Source of the DNA: an uncultured Eubacteriales bacterium
GTDB taxonomy: Bacteria; Bacillota; Clostridia; Oscillospirales; Oscillospiraceae
Length of the DNA: 64,000 bases
NCBI GenBank assembly: GCA_900540545.1
Contig: UQGJ01000003.1
Location: 124,001-188,000 of the forward strand
Direction of reading: 5' to 3'
The position numbers were made by a program, and so were the translations under genes. Shown here piece after piece: positions 8,017-16,988 of the stretch; position 1 is the stretch's first letter; the number at the start of each line of letters is the position of its first letter. Under the pieces are notes generated by a model, which worked only from the letters and a program-made list of their open reading frames with translations, searched no databases and was not told where the DNA came from.

Positions 8017-8921
8017 TGGACTATGATCTCGGCCTTTTGGGCGATTACTTCGACGCGGACAGCGTGGAATGGCGCCTTCAAAACGGGAAGTCCGGCGCCC
8101 AGCAGGGCCTGGCAGTCCCCTACGTGACCAACCGTGCCATCATGGACCGGCTGGACGCTGCGGTCGGCATCATGAACTGGAAAAACGAGTTTCGACCCTG
8201 GCACCGTTTCAACAGCAAGGACGGAGAGGTGGTGGGCCAGCTATGCGGCATCTACATCTACGACCCGGACCGCCAAGAATGGGTGGACAAATGGGATGGG
8301 GCCCAGCTTTCTGCCATCGAGCCCCTTAAAGGCGGCCTCTCCGATGCAATGAAGCGTGCAGCCGTGCAGTGGAACATCGGACGTTATCTCTACAGGATGG
8401 ACGCCGTGTGGGTGGACATTGAGCCTGTCAGCGCCAAATCCCAGAAGATGAAAATGACCAAGGCGGCGATTGCTTCGCTGCCTGGAATCTACATGGGTAT
8501 GCTGGAAAAGCTCAAGGCCAATATCTCCCTCCCGATTCCCAACCGGATCGCCCTGGGGATGGACGACCCCAGCCCTCAGTGGGAGCCGGATACGAGCAAG
8601 CCGACCGGGCAGGCCCCACAGAAACAGCCGACGCAGAGTGGGCAAGGTCAACAGGCTCCAGCTCATCGAAGTCAGCAGGCTCCAGCCCGGCAGGGCCAGG
8701 GCGGGGCGGTCTACATCGTAGTAGACCGGTCTGCCAAGCTGGTTGCCAACAACACCCACATCAAATTGCAAACGCCTGACGGCGAGGTGCGCAACGCGTT
8801 CCTCCGGGGTGATTCACCGGGCGTGACCAAGGGCACGCGGCTGATAAACGTGAGGATGACGCCCCAAAGAGAGGGCAGCTACAGCTACTTTTCGGTGGAC
8901 GGTTATGACATCGCCGCCTGA
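8016..8921 (+). CDS. Rad52/Rad22-like single-strand annealing protein
   Basis: 301 aa. Residues ~1-150 match the Rad52/Rad22 fold used by phage and plasmid annealing proteins: AVPYVTNRAIMDRLD, a MNWKNEF block, then GGLSDAMKRAAVQWNIGRYLY. A Gln/Pro/Ala-rich linker (~205-240) leads to a C-terminal ~60-residue beta-rich domain. It would anneal complementary single strands in recombination or replication of the element. The start ATG 8016 overlaps the previous stop (TGATG); GTG 8013 is an alternative. The SMC-like gene follows 14 nt later. Confidence 0.75.
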   Translation: MDYDLGLLGDYFDADSVEWRLQNGKSGAQQGLAVPYVTNRAIMDRLDAAVGIMNWKNEFRPWHRFNSKDGEVVGQLCGIYIYDPDRQEWVDKWDGAQLSAIEPLKGGLSDAMKRAAVQWNIGRYLYRMDAVWVDIEPVSAKSQKMKMTKAAIASLPGIYMGMLEKLKANISLPIPNRIALGMDDPSPQWEPDTSKPTGQAPQKQPTQSGQGQQAPAHRSQQAPARQGQGGAVYIVVDRSAKLVANNTHIKLQTPDGEVRNAFLRGDSPGVTKGTRLINVRMTPQREGSYSYFSVDGYDIAA

Positions 8922-8935
8922 GAAAGGAGACATTC

Positions 8936-10858
8936 ATGGAACCTTTCAAATCATTTGTAATTGAGAGTCTGGAGCTTTCCGGGTTCAAGACATACGGGGA
9001 ACGGACGGTTTTCCAGTGCTATCCCCACACCATGATCACCGGCGGCAACTACCAGGGTAAGAGCAGTCTGGCCGACGCCATCGCCTTCGCCGTCACCGGG
9101 CTCACCTTCTTCGGAGAGCACCGGATCGACCGGCTCTACTGCGACAAGCAGGACCAGCGAAGTATTGAGGTCGTGATGACCTTCCGGGACGACCATGGCG
9201 AGCACCACGAGCTGATTCGCCGCAGGGTCAATGACAAGATGACGATGTATCTGGATGGTTGCGACGTGACCCAGGCGGCGTTGTCCAACATCTTCGGGGA
9301 ACCCGACTTGTTCCTGGCCATCCTGAACCCCCACTATATCGTGGAGGTCTTGGAGGCCAAAGATCACCGGGGCCGCAAGCTGCTAGAGCACTATCTTCGT
9401 GCCATCCCGAAAGAGGAAGTCCTTAACTCAATGGGAGCCATGGTCGCCCAGTTGGAGGACTTGGACCTACTCTCCCCCGAGGGGGATCTCAAGAAGGTGC
9501 GCGCCGAGATTAGCGAACAGGAGGAATCGCGTACCTACTTCGAGGGCCAGTTGGACTACCGCTCCACACTGGAGCGGAACCAGCGGGAAACGAAAACGGA
9601 GCTGACCGCCAAGCTGACGGAGACGGAAAGGGAGCTGGCGGAACTGGAGCAAAAGCGTTCCACTGGCCGCGATATCACAGCCCTGGAGCAGCGGGTGGCG
9701 GTCCTATACGCACAGTATGAGGAACTCAGCGCCGACGAGGTCCCACCCCCGGACGCTGCCGCCGCCAGCACCGCACTTGAAGAAGCGGCGGCCATGCTCA
9801 CCGCCGTAGAATCGGCGGAATTCACCTTTGACGAGGAGAGCGCACTTAGTGCAGCCCTGCTGAAAATCAAAGAGTTTTACGCCCGCCACAGCCAGGAGCG
9901 CGAGTCCAAGGCCGCCCTGGGTCCGGGCTCGGCTTGTCCTACCTGCCGTCGGCCCATCACGCAGCAAGACCTTCCCGGCATCTACGCCGCCTATGACGCC
10001 GTGCTCGCCGGGATCGTCCAGGAGGGCTCTGCCAAAAAGGCAGAGGCCATTGCCCTCCAGGAAAAAGAAAAGGCCGGCCGCGCAGCCTTCGAGGAGGCCC
10101 GCGCCGTCCATCTGAAGGACGCCCAAGCCAAGCTGGATGCCGCGCGTAAACACCTCTCCGGCCTCAATGAGGCGTACCGGCAGGAGGTGGCCTCCCACAA
10201 AAAGCAACTCGCCGAACTGGAACAGGCGATCCAGGCAGCACAGCTGACCCTGGAGCAGGGCGGCCTGACAGAGGAAGAATTCCTCCGACGGGAGGCGCTG
10301 CGGGCTCAGAAGTCCGCCTGTGAGGATCAGCTTTCCGCCATGGAGGTGCCCGAGGAGGACAGTGACAAGGCGCCCGACCCCCAGCAGGGCCTCAACTACG
10401 CCGTAGAGAAGTTGGCCGTGCTAAAAAAGCAGGAGGAGGCCCTTTTGCGCTACATCGCCGTCAAGAACGGACTGCTGGCCGACCAGCTCGACATGAACCA
10501 AGTGTCCATCACCCTCTTTGAACCCATTAAGAAGAGCGGTGAGGCCAAAGACGTGTTCAGCTTCAAGTATAAGGACCGCAGCTATGTCTCCCTGTCCCTG
10601 AGTGAAAAGCTCCGGGCAGGGCTGGAGTTGAGTGGGCTGATGGCCCGCCTGTCCGGACGAGACTACCCCGTGTTCATCGACAACGCCGAGAGTGTGGAGG
10701 CAATCGACAACGCAGCCTTGACCGGCCAAGTGTTCCTCAGCTCTATGGTGGCGGGGACTGACCTCAAGGTGTACGATGCGGCCGACGCTACAAAGCTCCA
10801 GCAGATACTGCTGGGGCTCCAGGCGGAGCAGAAACAGGAGCAGCCGGCCGCCGCATAG
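8936..10858 (+). CDS. Rad50/SbcC-like SMC ATPase
   Basis: 640 aa. Walker A-like GGNYQGKSS at residues 36-44, long Glu/Lys/Ala coiled coils on both sides of a CPTC zinc hook (334-337), then a C-terminal half with SLSEKLRAGLELSGL (signature-like) and YPVFIDNAESV (Walker B-like, with D-N in place of the usual D-E). It is shorter than SbcC/Rad50 (about 1000 aa). No SbcD/Mre11 nuclease is adjacent. Neighbours are annealing and primase genes, so a role in handling replication or recombination intermediates is likely. Confidence 0.8.
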   Translation: MEPFKSFVIESLELSGFKTYGERTVFQCYPHTMITGGNYQGKSSLADAIAFAVTGLTFFGEHRIDRLYCDKQDQRSIEVVMTFRDDHGEHHELIRRRVNDKMTMYLDGCDVTQAALSNIFGEPDLFLAILNPHYIVEVLEAKDHRGRKLLEHYLRAIPKEEVLNSMGAMVAQLEDLDLLSPEGDLKKVRAEISEQEESRTYFEGQLDYRSTLERNQRETKTELTAKLTETERELAELEQKRSTGRDITALEQRVAVLYAQYEELSADEVPPPDAAAASTALEEAAAMLTAVESAEFTFDEESALSAALLKIKEFYARHSQERESKAALGPGSACPTCRRPITQQDLPGIYAAYDAVLAGIVQEGSAKKAEAIALQEKEKAGRAAFEEARAVHLKDAQAKLDAARKHLSGLNEAYRQEVASHKKQLAELEQAIQAAQLTLEQGGLTEEEFLRREALRAQKSACEDQLSAMEVPEEDSDKAPDPQQGLNYAVEKLAVLKKQEEALLRYIAVKNGLLADQLDMNQVSITLFEPIKKSGEAKDVFSFKYKDRSYVSLSLSEKLRAGLELSGLMARLSGRDYPVFIDNAESVEAIDNAALTGQVFLSSMVAGTDLKVYDAADATKLQQILLGLQAEQKQEQPAAA

Positions 10859-10879
10859 CGGAAGGGGGCCTCTTTACCG

Positions 10880-12280
10880 GTGTACGAAACCTTCCCCATC
10901 GTGGAGGTGGCCCGGAAATGCGGCCTGCTGCTGAATGAGAAGACTCTGGAACGGGAGGAGGTGGAAGCCTCATGCCCGTTCTGTGGCGACCGTGGGCCCG
11001 GGAAGTTCCACCTCTTTTTGAACACAGCAAAAGATACCTACTACTGCCAGAATTGTAAGACAAGAGGAAACAGCGTCACGCTCTATGCACAGATGGCCCC
11101 AGGGGGAGCGATGACGAACCAGGAGGCGCGTGCGCGGCTACGGGAGGAAGACAACGTCTACCCCATGCCGCGGCGCCCAGCCTCCCCAAAACTACCGGAG
11201 GAACCGTATAAACCGCTGCCTATATGGCACGATTGCTACTACGATATGCTCCAGTCCCTCGTCCTCCTGCCCCGGCACCGGGATGACCTGCTGCGGCGGG
11301 GCCTTCCCCCGGAGCGGATCGAGCGAAATATGTACCGCTCCATGCCGGAGCGCGAACGGGACCGACGCCTGGTGGCCCAGATGCTGCTGGACTTCCATGA
11401 CCTGACCGGAATCCCCGGCTTTGGGATGGAAAGAACGAGCTGGACCATGACGGGCAGCCGGGGCCTACTGGTGCCCGTCTGTACTAAGGAGGGTTACATC
11501 CAGGGGCTCCAAATTCGCAAGGATGACGAGGACCGACCCGCCAGGAAATATCAGTGGTTTGCGGGCGGCAAGGACCCCGTGACCCCCAGTACAAAAAACT
11601 GGATCCATGTCGTGGGCGACATCCACGCCGAAACGGGCTACCTCACTGAAGGAGGGCTCAAAGGCGACGTGGCCAGCGCCCTGAGCGGGGACAGGCTCTT
11701 TATCTGCGTCGCGGGGGTAAACTCTCTCCAGTTCCTGCGCCGGACCCTTCTGGGGCTGGAACTGAAGCACCTGGTCCTGGTAATGGATATGGACAAGGTT
11801 TACAAGCCCAACGTACAGGCGGCCATCAAGGAGATCAGCGGTATCGTCCGCTCCATCCCCGGCCTGACCCTGGAAATGCAGGACTGGGACCCGGGCATCA
11901 AGGGCGTAGACGACCTCTTCCTGGCCTGCAAACAGGGGTTCCGACAGAGGGAGTATGCTCCAACATCCATCTCCAAGTACCTGGCCCAGCGGTGGACGGA
12001 GCAGCGACCCAAGCAGAGTGCTAAATTTATTGACCTGTGCCAGTGGCGGGAGCGGATCCTGCCCCTGGAGCGGCTCAAAGGCCCCAACCCCACGCGGGAT
12101 GACCTACCGCTCGTCGCGCGAGAAGCCGAGCTTATCAGCGCTGGACGGGCGCGGGAGGAGCCGCTGGTGTGTATCAACCATGACGTTGCGGACGGCCTGA
12201 TCCAATTTTGGGCGTACAGCCAATTGGGCCGCGAGGAGGTCCGTGTGATTGAAAACGTACCATGGCGGGAGGCAGCCTGA
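10880..12280 (+). CDS. CHC2 zinc-finger DNA primase with DUF3854/Toprim-like domain
   Basis: 466 aa from GTG 10880. The N-terminal zinc finger has C32-P-F-C35 and C56-Q-N-C59, as in DnaG and plasmid primases. The middle matches Toprim-like/DUF3854 proteins: LTEGGLKGDVAS, then LVLVMDMD with acidic metal-binding residues, then WDPGIKGVDDLF. It likely makes primers for replication of the element. The C-terminal ~100 residues are unassigned. Confidence 0.8.
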   Translation: MYETFPIVEVARKCGLLLNEKTLEREEVEASCPFCGDRGPGKFHLFLNTAKDTYYCQNCKTRGNSVTLYAQMAPGGAMTNQEARARLREEDNVYPMPRRPASPKLPEEPYKPLPIWHDCYYDMLQSLVLLPRHRDDLLRRGLPPERIERNMYRSMPERERDRRLVAQMLLDFHDLTGIPGFGMERTSWTMTGSRGLLVPVCTKEGYIQGLQIRKDDEDRPARKYQWFAGGKDPVTPSTKNWIHVVGDIHAETGYLTEGGLKGDVASALSGDRLFICVAGVNSLQFLRRTLLGLELKHLVLVMDMDKVYKPNVQAAIKEISGIVRSIPGLTLEMQDWDPGIKGVDDLFLACKQGFRQREYAPTSISKYLAQRWTEQRPKQSAKFIDLCQWRERILPLERLKGPNPTRDDLPLVAREAELISAGRAREEPLVCINHDVADGLIQFWAYSQLGREEVRVIENVPWREAA

Positions 12281-12313
12281 TACTCCCCCGCCAATCGAAA
12301 AGGAGGAAAAGTA

Positions 12314-13342
12314 TTGAAACTCGACGATTTTATCTCCGTTCCTACCGATGGAGCTGAAGTGCTGGGCCAGGTGGCCTACTATACCCTGAGCAACATTTTG
12401 GTGGAGAAGAACGTCCTCTCCGAGCTGTGTAAAAGCGTAGACATAAAGTATAGGCCCGGTGCCCGCCCGCCGGTCGCAGATGCCTTTAGGAGCGCCACCG
12501 GCGATGTGCATAAGCGCATCGTCACCCGTGAGGGCCATAACACTGAAATCTGCAAGGTCTACTTTCGGGACAATGAGAGCACCGCTGGCTACCTCTCCCG
12601 GGAGCTGGTAAAGGAGACCCTGGACAGCCATACCAACCAATACACCAAGCTCGCAAATGTCCGGGTGGGGAAAAAGAGCGGTGAGTTCGAGATCATGGAC
12701 TTGACCTACGACTCCCGCGTGGATGTCAAGTCCTACTGCGAACAGGCCAGCAGGCTCTATCTACTCTACCAGGCGTGCGCCAGCCGCCGCCAGGTGGAGG
12801 GGCTGTTGGACAAGTTCCTGGGCGAGCTGGATGCCACCAAAATCTGCCGCGGGAAGTTCTTTTTTGTTCCCCGGCACAGTATGCAGCGTCTGTCGCTTTT
12901 TGAGGATTTCGCAGCGGCCCTCTCGGAGAAGAACCTCATTACGGCCCATCGCTCCCCAGACGACCCGGAGAACGCCGACGCCATTCCCTCGGTGGACACC
13001 AACCTCATGTTTGTGGTGGACGATGAGAAGCAGCGGGACAAGATGGCCAACGCTTTCTATGTCGCAATCGGCAAGGAGATCGAGGAGTACGAGGAGCGCA
13101 TCCAGCGCCTGCTCCAGAACGGGTGTGATAACGCCCATATCGCCGAGCGGTGGATAAAGCGGGTGGACAGCCTGACCGAAAAAAAGCACCGCTACGAGGC
13201 CATCCTCCAGTGTCAACTGGACAAGACGAAGGACGACTTTGAGGACCTGCGCTTTATGGTGCAGCGACTCCAGTTGCAAGCCAGGAAAAGTAAGCAGCCC
13301 CAGGCCCTGGACGGTCAAACCGTCTTGCCTGAAGCCGCGTAA
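12314..13342 (+). CDS. DUF6744-like protein
   Basis: 342 aa from TTG 12314, preceded by AAGGAGGAAA. It resembles a family of unknown function found beside primase and Rad52-like genes on such elements. The C-terminal ~80 residues are a charged coiled coil (KEIEEYEERIQRLL region). A non-catalytic replication or recombination role is inferred from position. A hairpin follows the stop. Confidence 0.5.
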   Translation: MKLDDFISVPTDGAEVLGQVAYYTLSNILVEKNVLSELCKSVDIKYRPGARPPVADAFRSATGDVHKRIVTREGHNTEICKVYFRDNESTAGYLSRELVKETLDSHTNQYTKLANVRVGKKSGEFEIMDLTYDSRVDVKSYCEQASRLYLLYQACASRRQVEGLLDKFLGELDATKICRGKFFFVPRHSMQRLSLFEDFAAALSEKNLITAHRSPDDPENADAIPSVDTNLMFVVDDEKQRDKMANAFYVAIGKEIEEYEERIQRLLQNGCDNAHIAERWIKRVDSLTEKKHRYEAILQCQLDKTKDDFEDLRFMVQRLQLQARKSKQPQALDGQTVLPEAA

Positions 13343-13352
13343 CAAAAACGAA

Positions 13353-13383
13353 CGAGGGGACCGGCAGGTGTGCCGGCCCCCTC
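13353..13383 (+). terminator. Hairpin after DUF6744-like gene
   Basis: Arms at 13353-13366 and 13371-13383 (GAGGGGACCGGCA with TGCCGGCCCCCTC) pair with one A-C mismatch. No real T-run follows, so it may be a weak terminator or a processing or attenuation point between gene groups. Confidence 0.5.
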
Positions 13384-13436
13384 TCATTATAAGGAGGCGT
13401 GCCTACGATTACGATTAGACACAAGGAGGGAAAGGA

Positions 13437-14285
13437 TTGATCATCCTCTCCTGCGGCGCCGGCGTCCAGACCTCGGCCCTCACGCTGATGTCCTGCGCCA
13501 ACGCGCGGGCCCGCCGGGCGGGGGAGAAGATTCCCTACCCGCTGGTGCCCATCTACGACTACGTGATCTTCTGTGACCTGGGCGGAGAGCCCGGCTGGGT
13601 CTACTTCCAAGTAGAGTTTCTCAAGAAGGCGTGCAAGCGCTATGGCATCCCCTTTATTGTGCTGCCCACCGACCTGATGGGAAACTACAAGCGGTATTTC
13701 GGCTACGCACGAATCGCCACCATCCCTTTCTGGACTGTCGGTGATGATGGGAGCCACGGCAAACTGCGCCGGGCCTGCACCATCGACTACAAAATCGTCG
13801 CCATACAGAAGTTTGTGCGGCAGCAGCTTCTGGGCTACCGCCACGGTGAACACGTCCGGCCCGAAGACAAGGGTGCTCACGAGATGCACATCGGCTTCTC
13901 TGCGGAGGAGCAGGACCGAATCTTCGACAGCAAGAATTCCATGTTCGTGAACAAATTCCCGTTGGCCGAGATGGGCCTCACCAGGGCGGACAACTATGAG
14001 TATTGCCTGGAGAAATGGGGCCTGGACGCCAAAGCGTCAGCCTGTAACTACTGTCCGTTCCACACTAACTTTTTCTTCAAGGATATGCGGGAGAACAGGT
14101 TGGGCGAATACGAAGAAACGGTGGCATTCGACCGGATGCTGGCGGAGCGGCAGCCCCTCACGAAAATACGCAACAAGGTCTACATATCCCGCTCCCGGAA
14201 ACGGATCGAGGACTTGACGGACGAGGAGTGCAACGACGCTCAGACCTTTGAGTACAACGGAAAAATGATATGGAACGGCTTCTGA
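13437..14285 (+). CDS. Phage-type PP-loop ATPase (PAPS-reductase-like), copy 1
   Basis: 282 aa, starting at TTG 13437 after AAGGAGGG. The N-terminus LSCGAGVQTSAL is the phage/plasmid version of the PP-loop. A later CNYCPFHTNFFF block has cysteines that could bind a metal or cluster. PP-loop enzymes activate substrates by adenylation, as in sulphur transfer and nucleotide modification. The substrate is not predictable. Two other, clearly different PP-loop genes lie downstream. Confidence 0.6.
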   Translation: MIILSCGAGVQTSALTLMSCANARARRAGEKIPYPLVPIYDYVIFCDLGGEPGWVYFQVEFLKKACKRYGIPFIVLPTDLMGNYKRYFGYARIATIPFWTVGDDGSHGKLRRACTIDYKIVAIQKFVRQQLLGYRHGEHVRPEDKGAHEMHIGFSAEEQDRIFDSKNSMFVNKFPLAEMGLTRADNYEYCLEKWGLDAKASACNYCPFHTNFFFKDMRENRLGEYEETVAFDRMLAERQPLTKIRNKVYISRSRKRIEDLTDEECNDAQTFEYNGKMIWNGF

Positions 14286-14337
14286 TGCCGATATCGACAA
14301 GGAGCTTAGGACATGAAAACGGTTAAGGTGAAACTAT

Positions 14338-14610
14338 ATGATTAAGCCCATGAAGCGGACGGTCTACATAATGGACTGGGACGGCTTTGAAGCGTATCTA
14401 TCCCATCTTCTGAAAACCACAGTCATTATTTCCAACGATGGGTGCTATGACATGCGTTACACCGCCGACGGTGGCAGTGATGGCGATGATGAAGGCAATC
14501 TTACCGAGTTGTTAGAGCTTATTGGTAAGGACCTCGGTGTAATGCTGGAGGGCTGCCAGGCCGGAGATGATTATGTGTGGCTTTTGGTCAGGGAGGGTTG
14601 TAATGTCTAA
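14338..14610 (+). CDS. Hypothetical acidic small protein
   Basis: 90 aa, acidic (a GGSDGDDEGN loop). Start ATG 14338 after TTAAGGTG; ATG 14350 is an alternative. The last 8 nt overlap a 34-codon gene starting at 14603. Confidence 0.45.
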   Translation: MIKPMKRTVYIMDWDGFEAYLSHLLKTTVIISNDGCYDMRYTADGGSDGDDEGNLTELLELIGKDLGVMLEGCQAGDDYVWLLVREGCNV

Positions 14611-14707
14611 AACAACTCAGGAAAAGCATACAGCGGCAACGGCCTCTACACCGTTGCCGCTGGTACCTCAACAAAACGTGTCTAAGAAAGGAGACAACGC
14701 CGAATGA
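14603..14707 (+). CDS. 34-aa peptide gene
   Basis: ATG 14603 lies 9 nt after GGGAGGG and overlaps the end of the previous gene. Its TGA overlaps the next ATG as ATGA (14704-14707). The peptide is Thr/Ala/Pro/Lys-rich without motifs. An inverted repeat (CAGCGGCAACGG and its partner, ~14631-14662) lies inside the coding region and could form a hairpin. The overlaps on both sides make it a likely true gene. Confidence 0.45.
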   Translation: MSKTTQEKHTAATASTPLPLVPQQNVSKKGDNAE

Positions 14708-15072
14708 ACAACCGCGAACTGTTCGACGCTGACGAAGCGTACCTGAAGAAAAACTTGCCCCATTTTGACCCGGAGAAACATAGCTGGCGTATCCTGTACG
14801 GCCCTACACCCTGCATCCCCAGTGAGTACCTCTACGAGGTGGGCTACGGGGTCTGCGACCGCTGCGGCAGCTTGGCGCAACTGGCCATGCGTTGGTATCC
14901 GCTGGACGGTGGCCATCTCGCACCCCGGCTGGAGGTATTCGATGATTCCTTTGTACTGCTGGGGAGCCCGCTCCATATCGACCTGATTAAATCGCTGGCG
15001 CACCTGGATGATTTTACACCCGTGGACTTCCTGTTCAGGCTGAGGGGCCATGGCGTGGATTACAGGCGGTGA
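14704..15072 (+). CDS. Hypothetical protein
   Basis: 122 aa after AAAGGAG. A central CDRC could bind a metal with other residues, but no second cysteine pair is present. Ends 7 nt before the second methyltransferase gene. No family recognised. Confidence 0.45.
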   Translation: MNNRELFDADEAYLKKNLPHFDPEKHSWRILYGPTPCIPSEYLYEVGYGVCDRCGSLAQLAMRWYPLDGGHLAPRLEVFDDSFVLLGSPLHIDLIKSLAHLDDFTPVDFLFRLRGHGVDYRR

Positions 15073-15079
15073 GCAGCCG

Positions 15080-16144
15080 ATGGATGCGCTGGATGAAAAA
15101 ATGAACCGGGCAGCCGCCCTGCTCCAAAAGGAATTTGGAACCGACTGGCGCGCGGTGGCCCAGATGCTGGGCACCGAGGACCTGCGCCATCGCGTGGGCA
15201 AGGACCTGACGTCTTTCATGGCCTTCCCTGACCGAGGGGCGGGCGGCAGCAACCGCTGGCGGGGCAACTGCTCCCCGGAGGTAGTGCGGTCTATCACCCG
15301 CTATGTGCTGGATGCCAAGCGGTATGAGCACAAGGACGTCTCTGGCTTCACGCTCCTTGACCCTATGTCTGGCTCCGGCACCAGTAAGGACGCCGCGGAC
15401 AGCCTGGGGGTGCAGTCGGTCCTCTACGACCTCAACCCCAACGCCCCCGCCGGCTTCGGCGGCTGGGATGCGCTGAAGCACGACGTAGAGCACTCGGCGG
15501 ATCTCATCTTCCTACACCCGCCCTACCACAACATGATCCAATATAGCGGCAAGGTGTGGGGCAGTGAGGCGGACCCGGATGACCTCTCCTGCTGCGAAAG
15601 CTATGGGGAGTTCATCGACAAACTCAACTTCATTGTCAGAAAGCTCTTCCTGGCGCTGCGCTCGGACGGCAGGCTCGCCATTCTGGTGGGGGACTTGCGC
15701 TCTGGCGGAAAATTCTACTCCATCCAGCGCGACCTCATGCGCTTGGGAGACTTGGAGTCATTTATCGTCAAGAGCCAATTCAACTGCGTGAGCGACAGCA
15801 GGACCTACCGCAAGCCCTTCATCCCTGTGGTGACGGAGTACCTACTGCTCTACCACAAGCTCAACGCGCTCATCTTCCAGATCTCGTGGCAACGGGAGGC
15901 GGAGATAGACCTGACCCAGACGGACTCAACCGCTCTCACCTGGAACCATCTGATCCGCACGGCCATGGAGTCCATGGGTGGCAAGGCCAAGCTCTCCGAC
16001 TTAGGCAACGCTCTGGCGGACCACCCCAAGGCGAAACACAACCCCCATTTTCGGGACCGAATCAGGGCCGCAGTCTACGAACACCGCAATGAATATCTGG
16101 ACCACGGCGGCGGCTGGTACAGCCTTTCCTATGCTGTGGCCTGA
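15080..16144 (+). CDS. DNA methyltransferase-like protein (HPPY motif)
   Basis: 354 aa. The start is ATG 15080, because AGGCGGTGA lies 7 nt upstream; ATG 15050 in the same frame has no usable spacing. The SAM motif DPMSGSGT and the catalytic tetrapeptide HPPY are visible in that order, typical of N4-cytosine or N6-adenine enzymes. Target unknown. With the NPPY gene at 3868 it gives the element two solitary methylases. Confidence 0.65.
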   Translation: MDALDEKMNRAAALLQKEFGTDWRAVAQMLGTEDLRHRVGKDLTSFMAFPDRGAGGSNRWRGNCSPEVVRSITRYVLDAKRYEHKDVSGFTLLDPMSGSGTSKDAADSLGVQSVLYDLNPNAPAGFGGWDALKHDVEHSADLIFLHPPYHNMIQYSGKVWGSEADPDDLSCCESYGEFIDKLNFIVRKLFLALRSDGRLAILVGDLRSGGKFYSIQRDLMRLGDLESFIVKSQFNCVSDSRTYRKPFIPVVTEYLLLYHKLNALIFQISWQREAEIDLTQTDSTALTWNHLIRTAMESMGGKAKLSDLGNALADHPKAKHNPHFRDRIRAAVYEHRNEYLDHGGGWYSLSYAVA

Positions 16145-16162
16145 CAAAAAAGGAGACTGAAT

Positions 16163-16462
16163 ATGAAAATTACCATTTGTAAGCTACCGTTGGAGATCAT
16201 CCCCTATCAGGAGGTGGAACTCCCCACCGGCGTCAGCCTTTTGAGCGTCGGGATGGAACAGGGCTCCGGTCTGACGCTCTGGTTCGAGAGCTATGATGAC
16301 GGTGCCAAGGGCGTGCGCCCGAAGAGGAGAGTCCAGGTCTTCGTGCTCCCCACAGGGTACAGCGGCGACGAGATCATCGGCGCTTCCTATGTGGGCACCG
16401 TTCATGATTTTTCCGGGGCCGCCTGGCACGTATACGCGTTAGGCGCAGTCGTGCAGAGATAG
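16163..16462 (+). CDS. Small conserved mobile-element protein
   Basis: 99 aa after AAAAAGGAG. The beta-rich N-terminus and GAVV ending resemble small phage/ICE proteins of unknown function. No catalytic motif. Confidence 0.45.
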   Translation: MKITICKLPLEIIPYQEVELPTGVSLLSVGMEQGSGLTLWFESYDDGAKGVRPKRRVQVFVLPTGYSGDEIIGASYVGTVHDFSGAAWHVYALGAVVQR

Positions 16463-16467
16463 AGACG

Positions 16468-16926
16468 ATGAAATATCTGCACTGTAAGATCGACCCACAG
16501 GAGCTTATGACGGTACATGAGCTTATGGAACATTTCAGGCTCGTCGGCGCGGATGGCTCGGCGGTATTCTTACTGCGGGAGCGCCTACGCCGGCAGTTCG
16601 GCACGGACCTGATTGTCCAATATCCTTTCGGGACCAACGGCTACGAGGGGGCCTTTTTTATCCCCCTTCGGGAAGGTGTGGCGTGTCTGCGGTACAACGT
16701 AGTGGAGTTGGAACGGGGGGAAATCATCTCGTTGGACGCCTCAGAGCTCGTCGAACATGGGCACGTCCGCTCCTACCTGAAAGCGACGCTAAAGGAGGGC
16801 CGACGCCTGACCCAAGCCTTTCTCAACATGCAGAGGCTGCTGGTTGGTGATGGCTGGGGTCGTGGACTCCAGCATCGGCTGAGGACTGTATGGGAGAAAT
16901 GGAGAGCATTTCAGCTTCCATTCTAA
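16468..16926 (+). CDS. Hypothetical protein
   Basis: 152 aa, 5 nt after the previous gene, with a weak ribosome site, so possibly coupled. No motif recognised. Basic helical C-terminus. Confidence 0.45.
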   Translation: MKYLHCKIDPQELMTVHELMEHFRLVGADGSAVFLLRERLRRQFGTDLIVQYPFGTNGYEGAFFIPLREGVACLRYNVVELERGEIISLDASELVEHGHVRSYLKATLKEGRRLTQAFLNMQRLLVGDGWGRGLQHRLRTVWEKWRAFQLPF

Positions 16927-16988
16927 AAAACGGCAGGGGGGGCGGACAACAGTTCGCCCCCCTGCTCCAGACAAGGAGGAAGATATGC

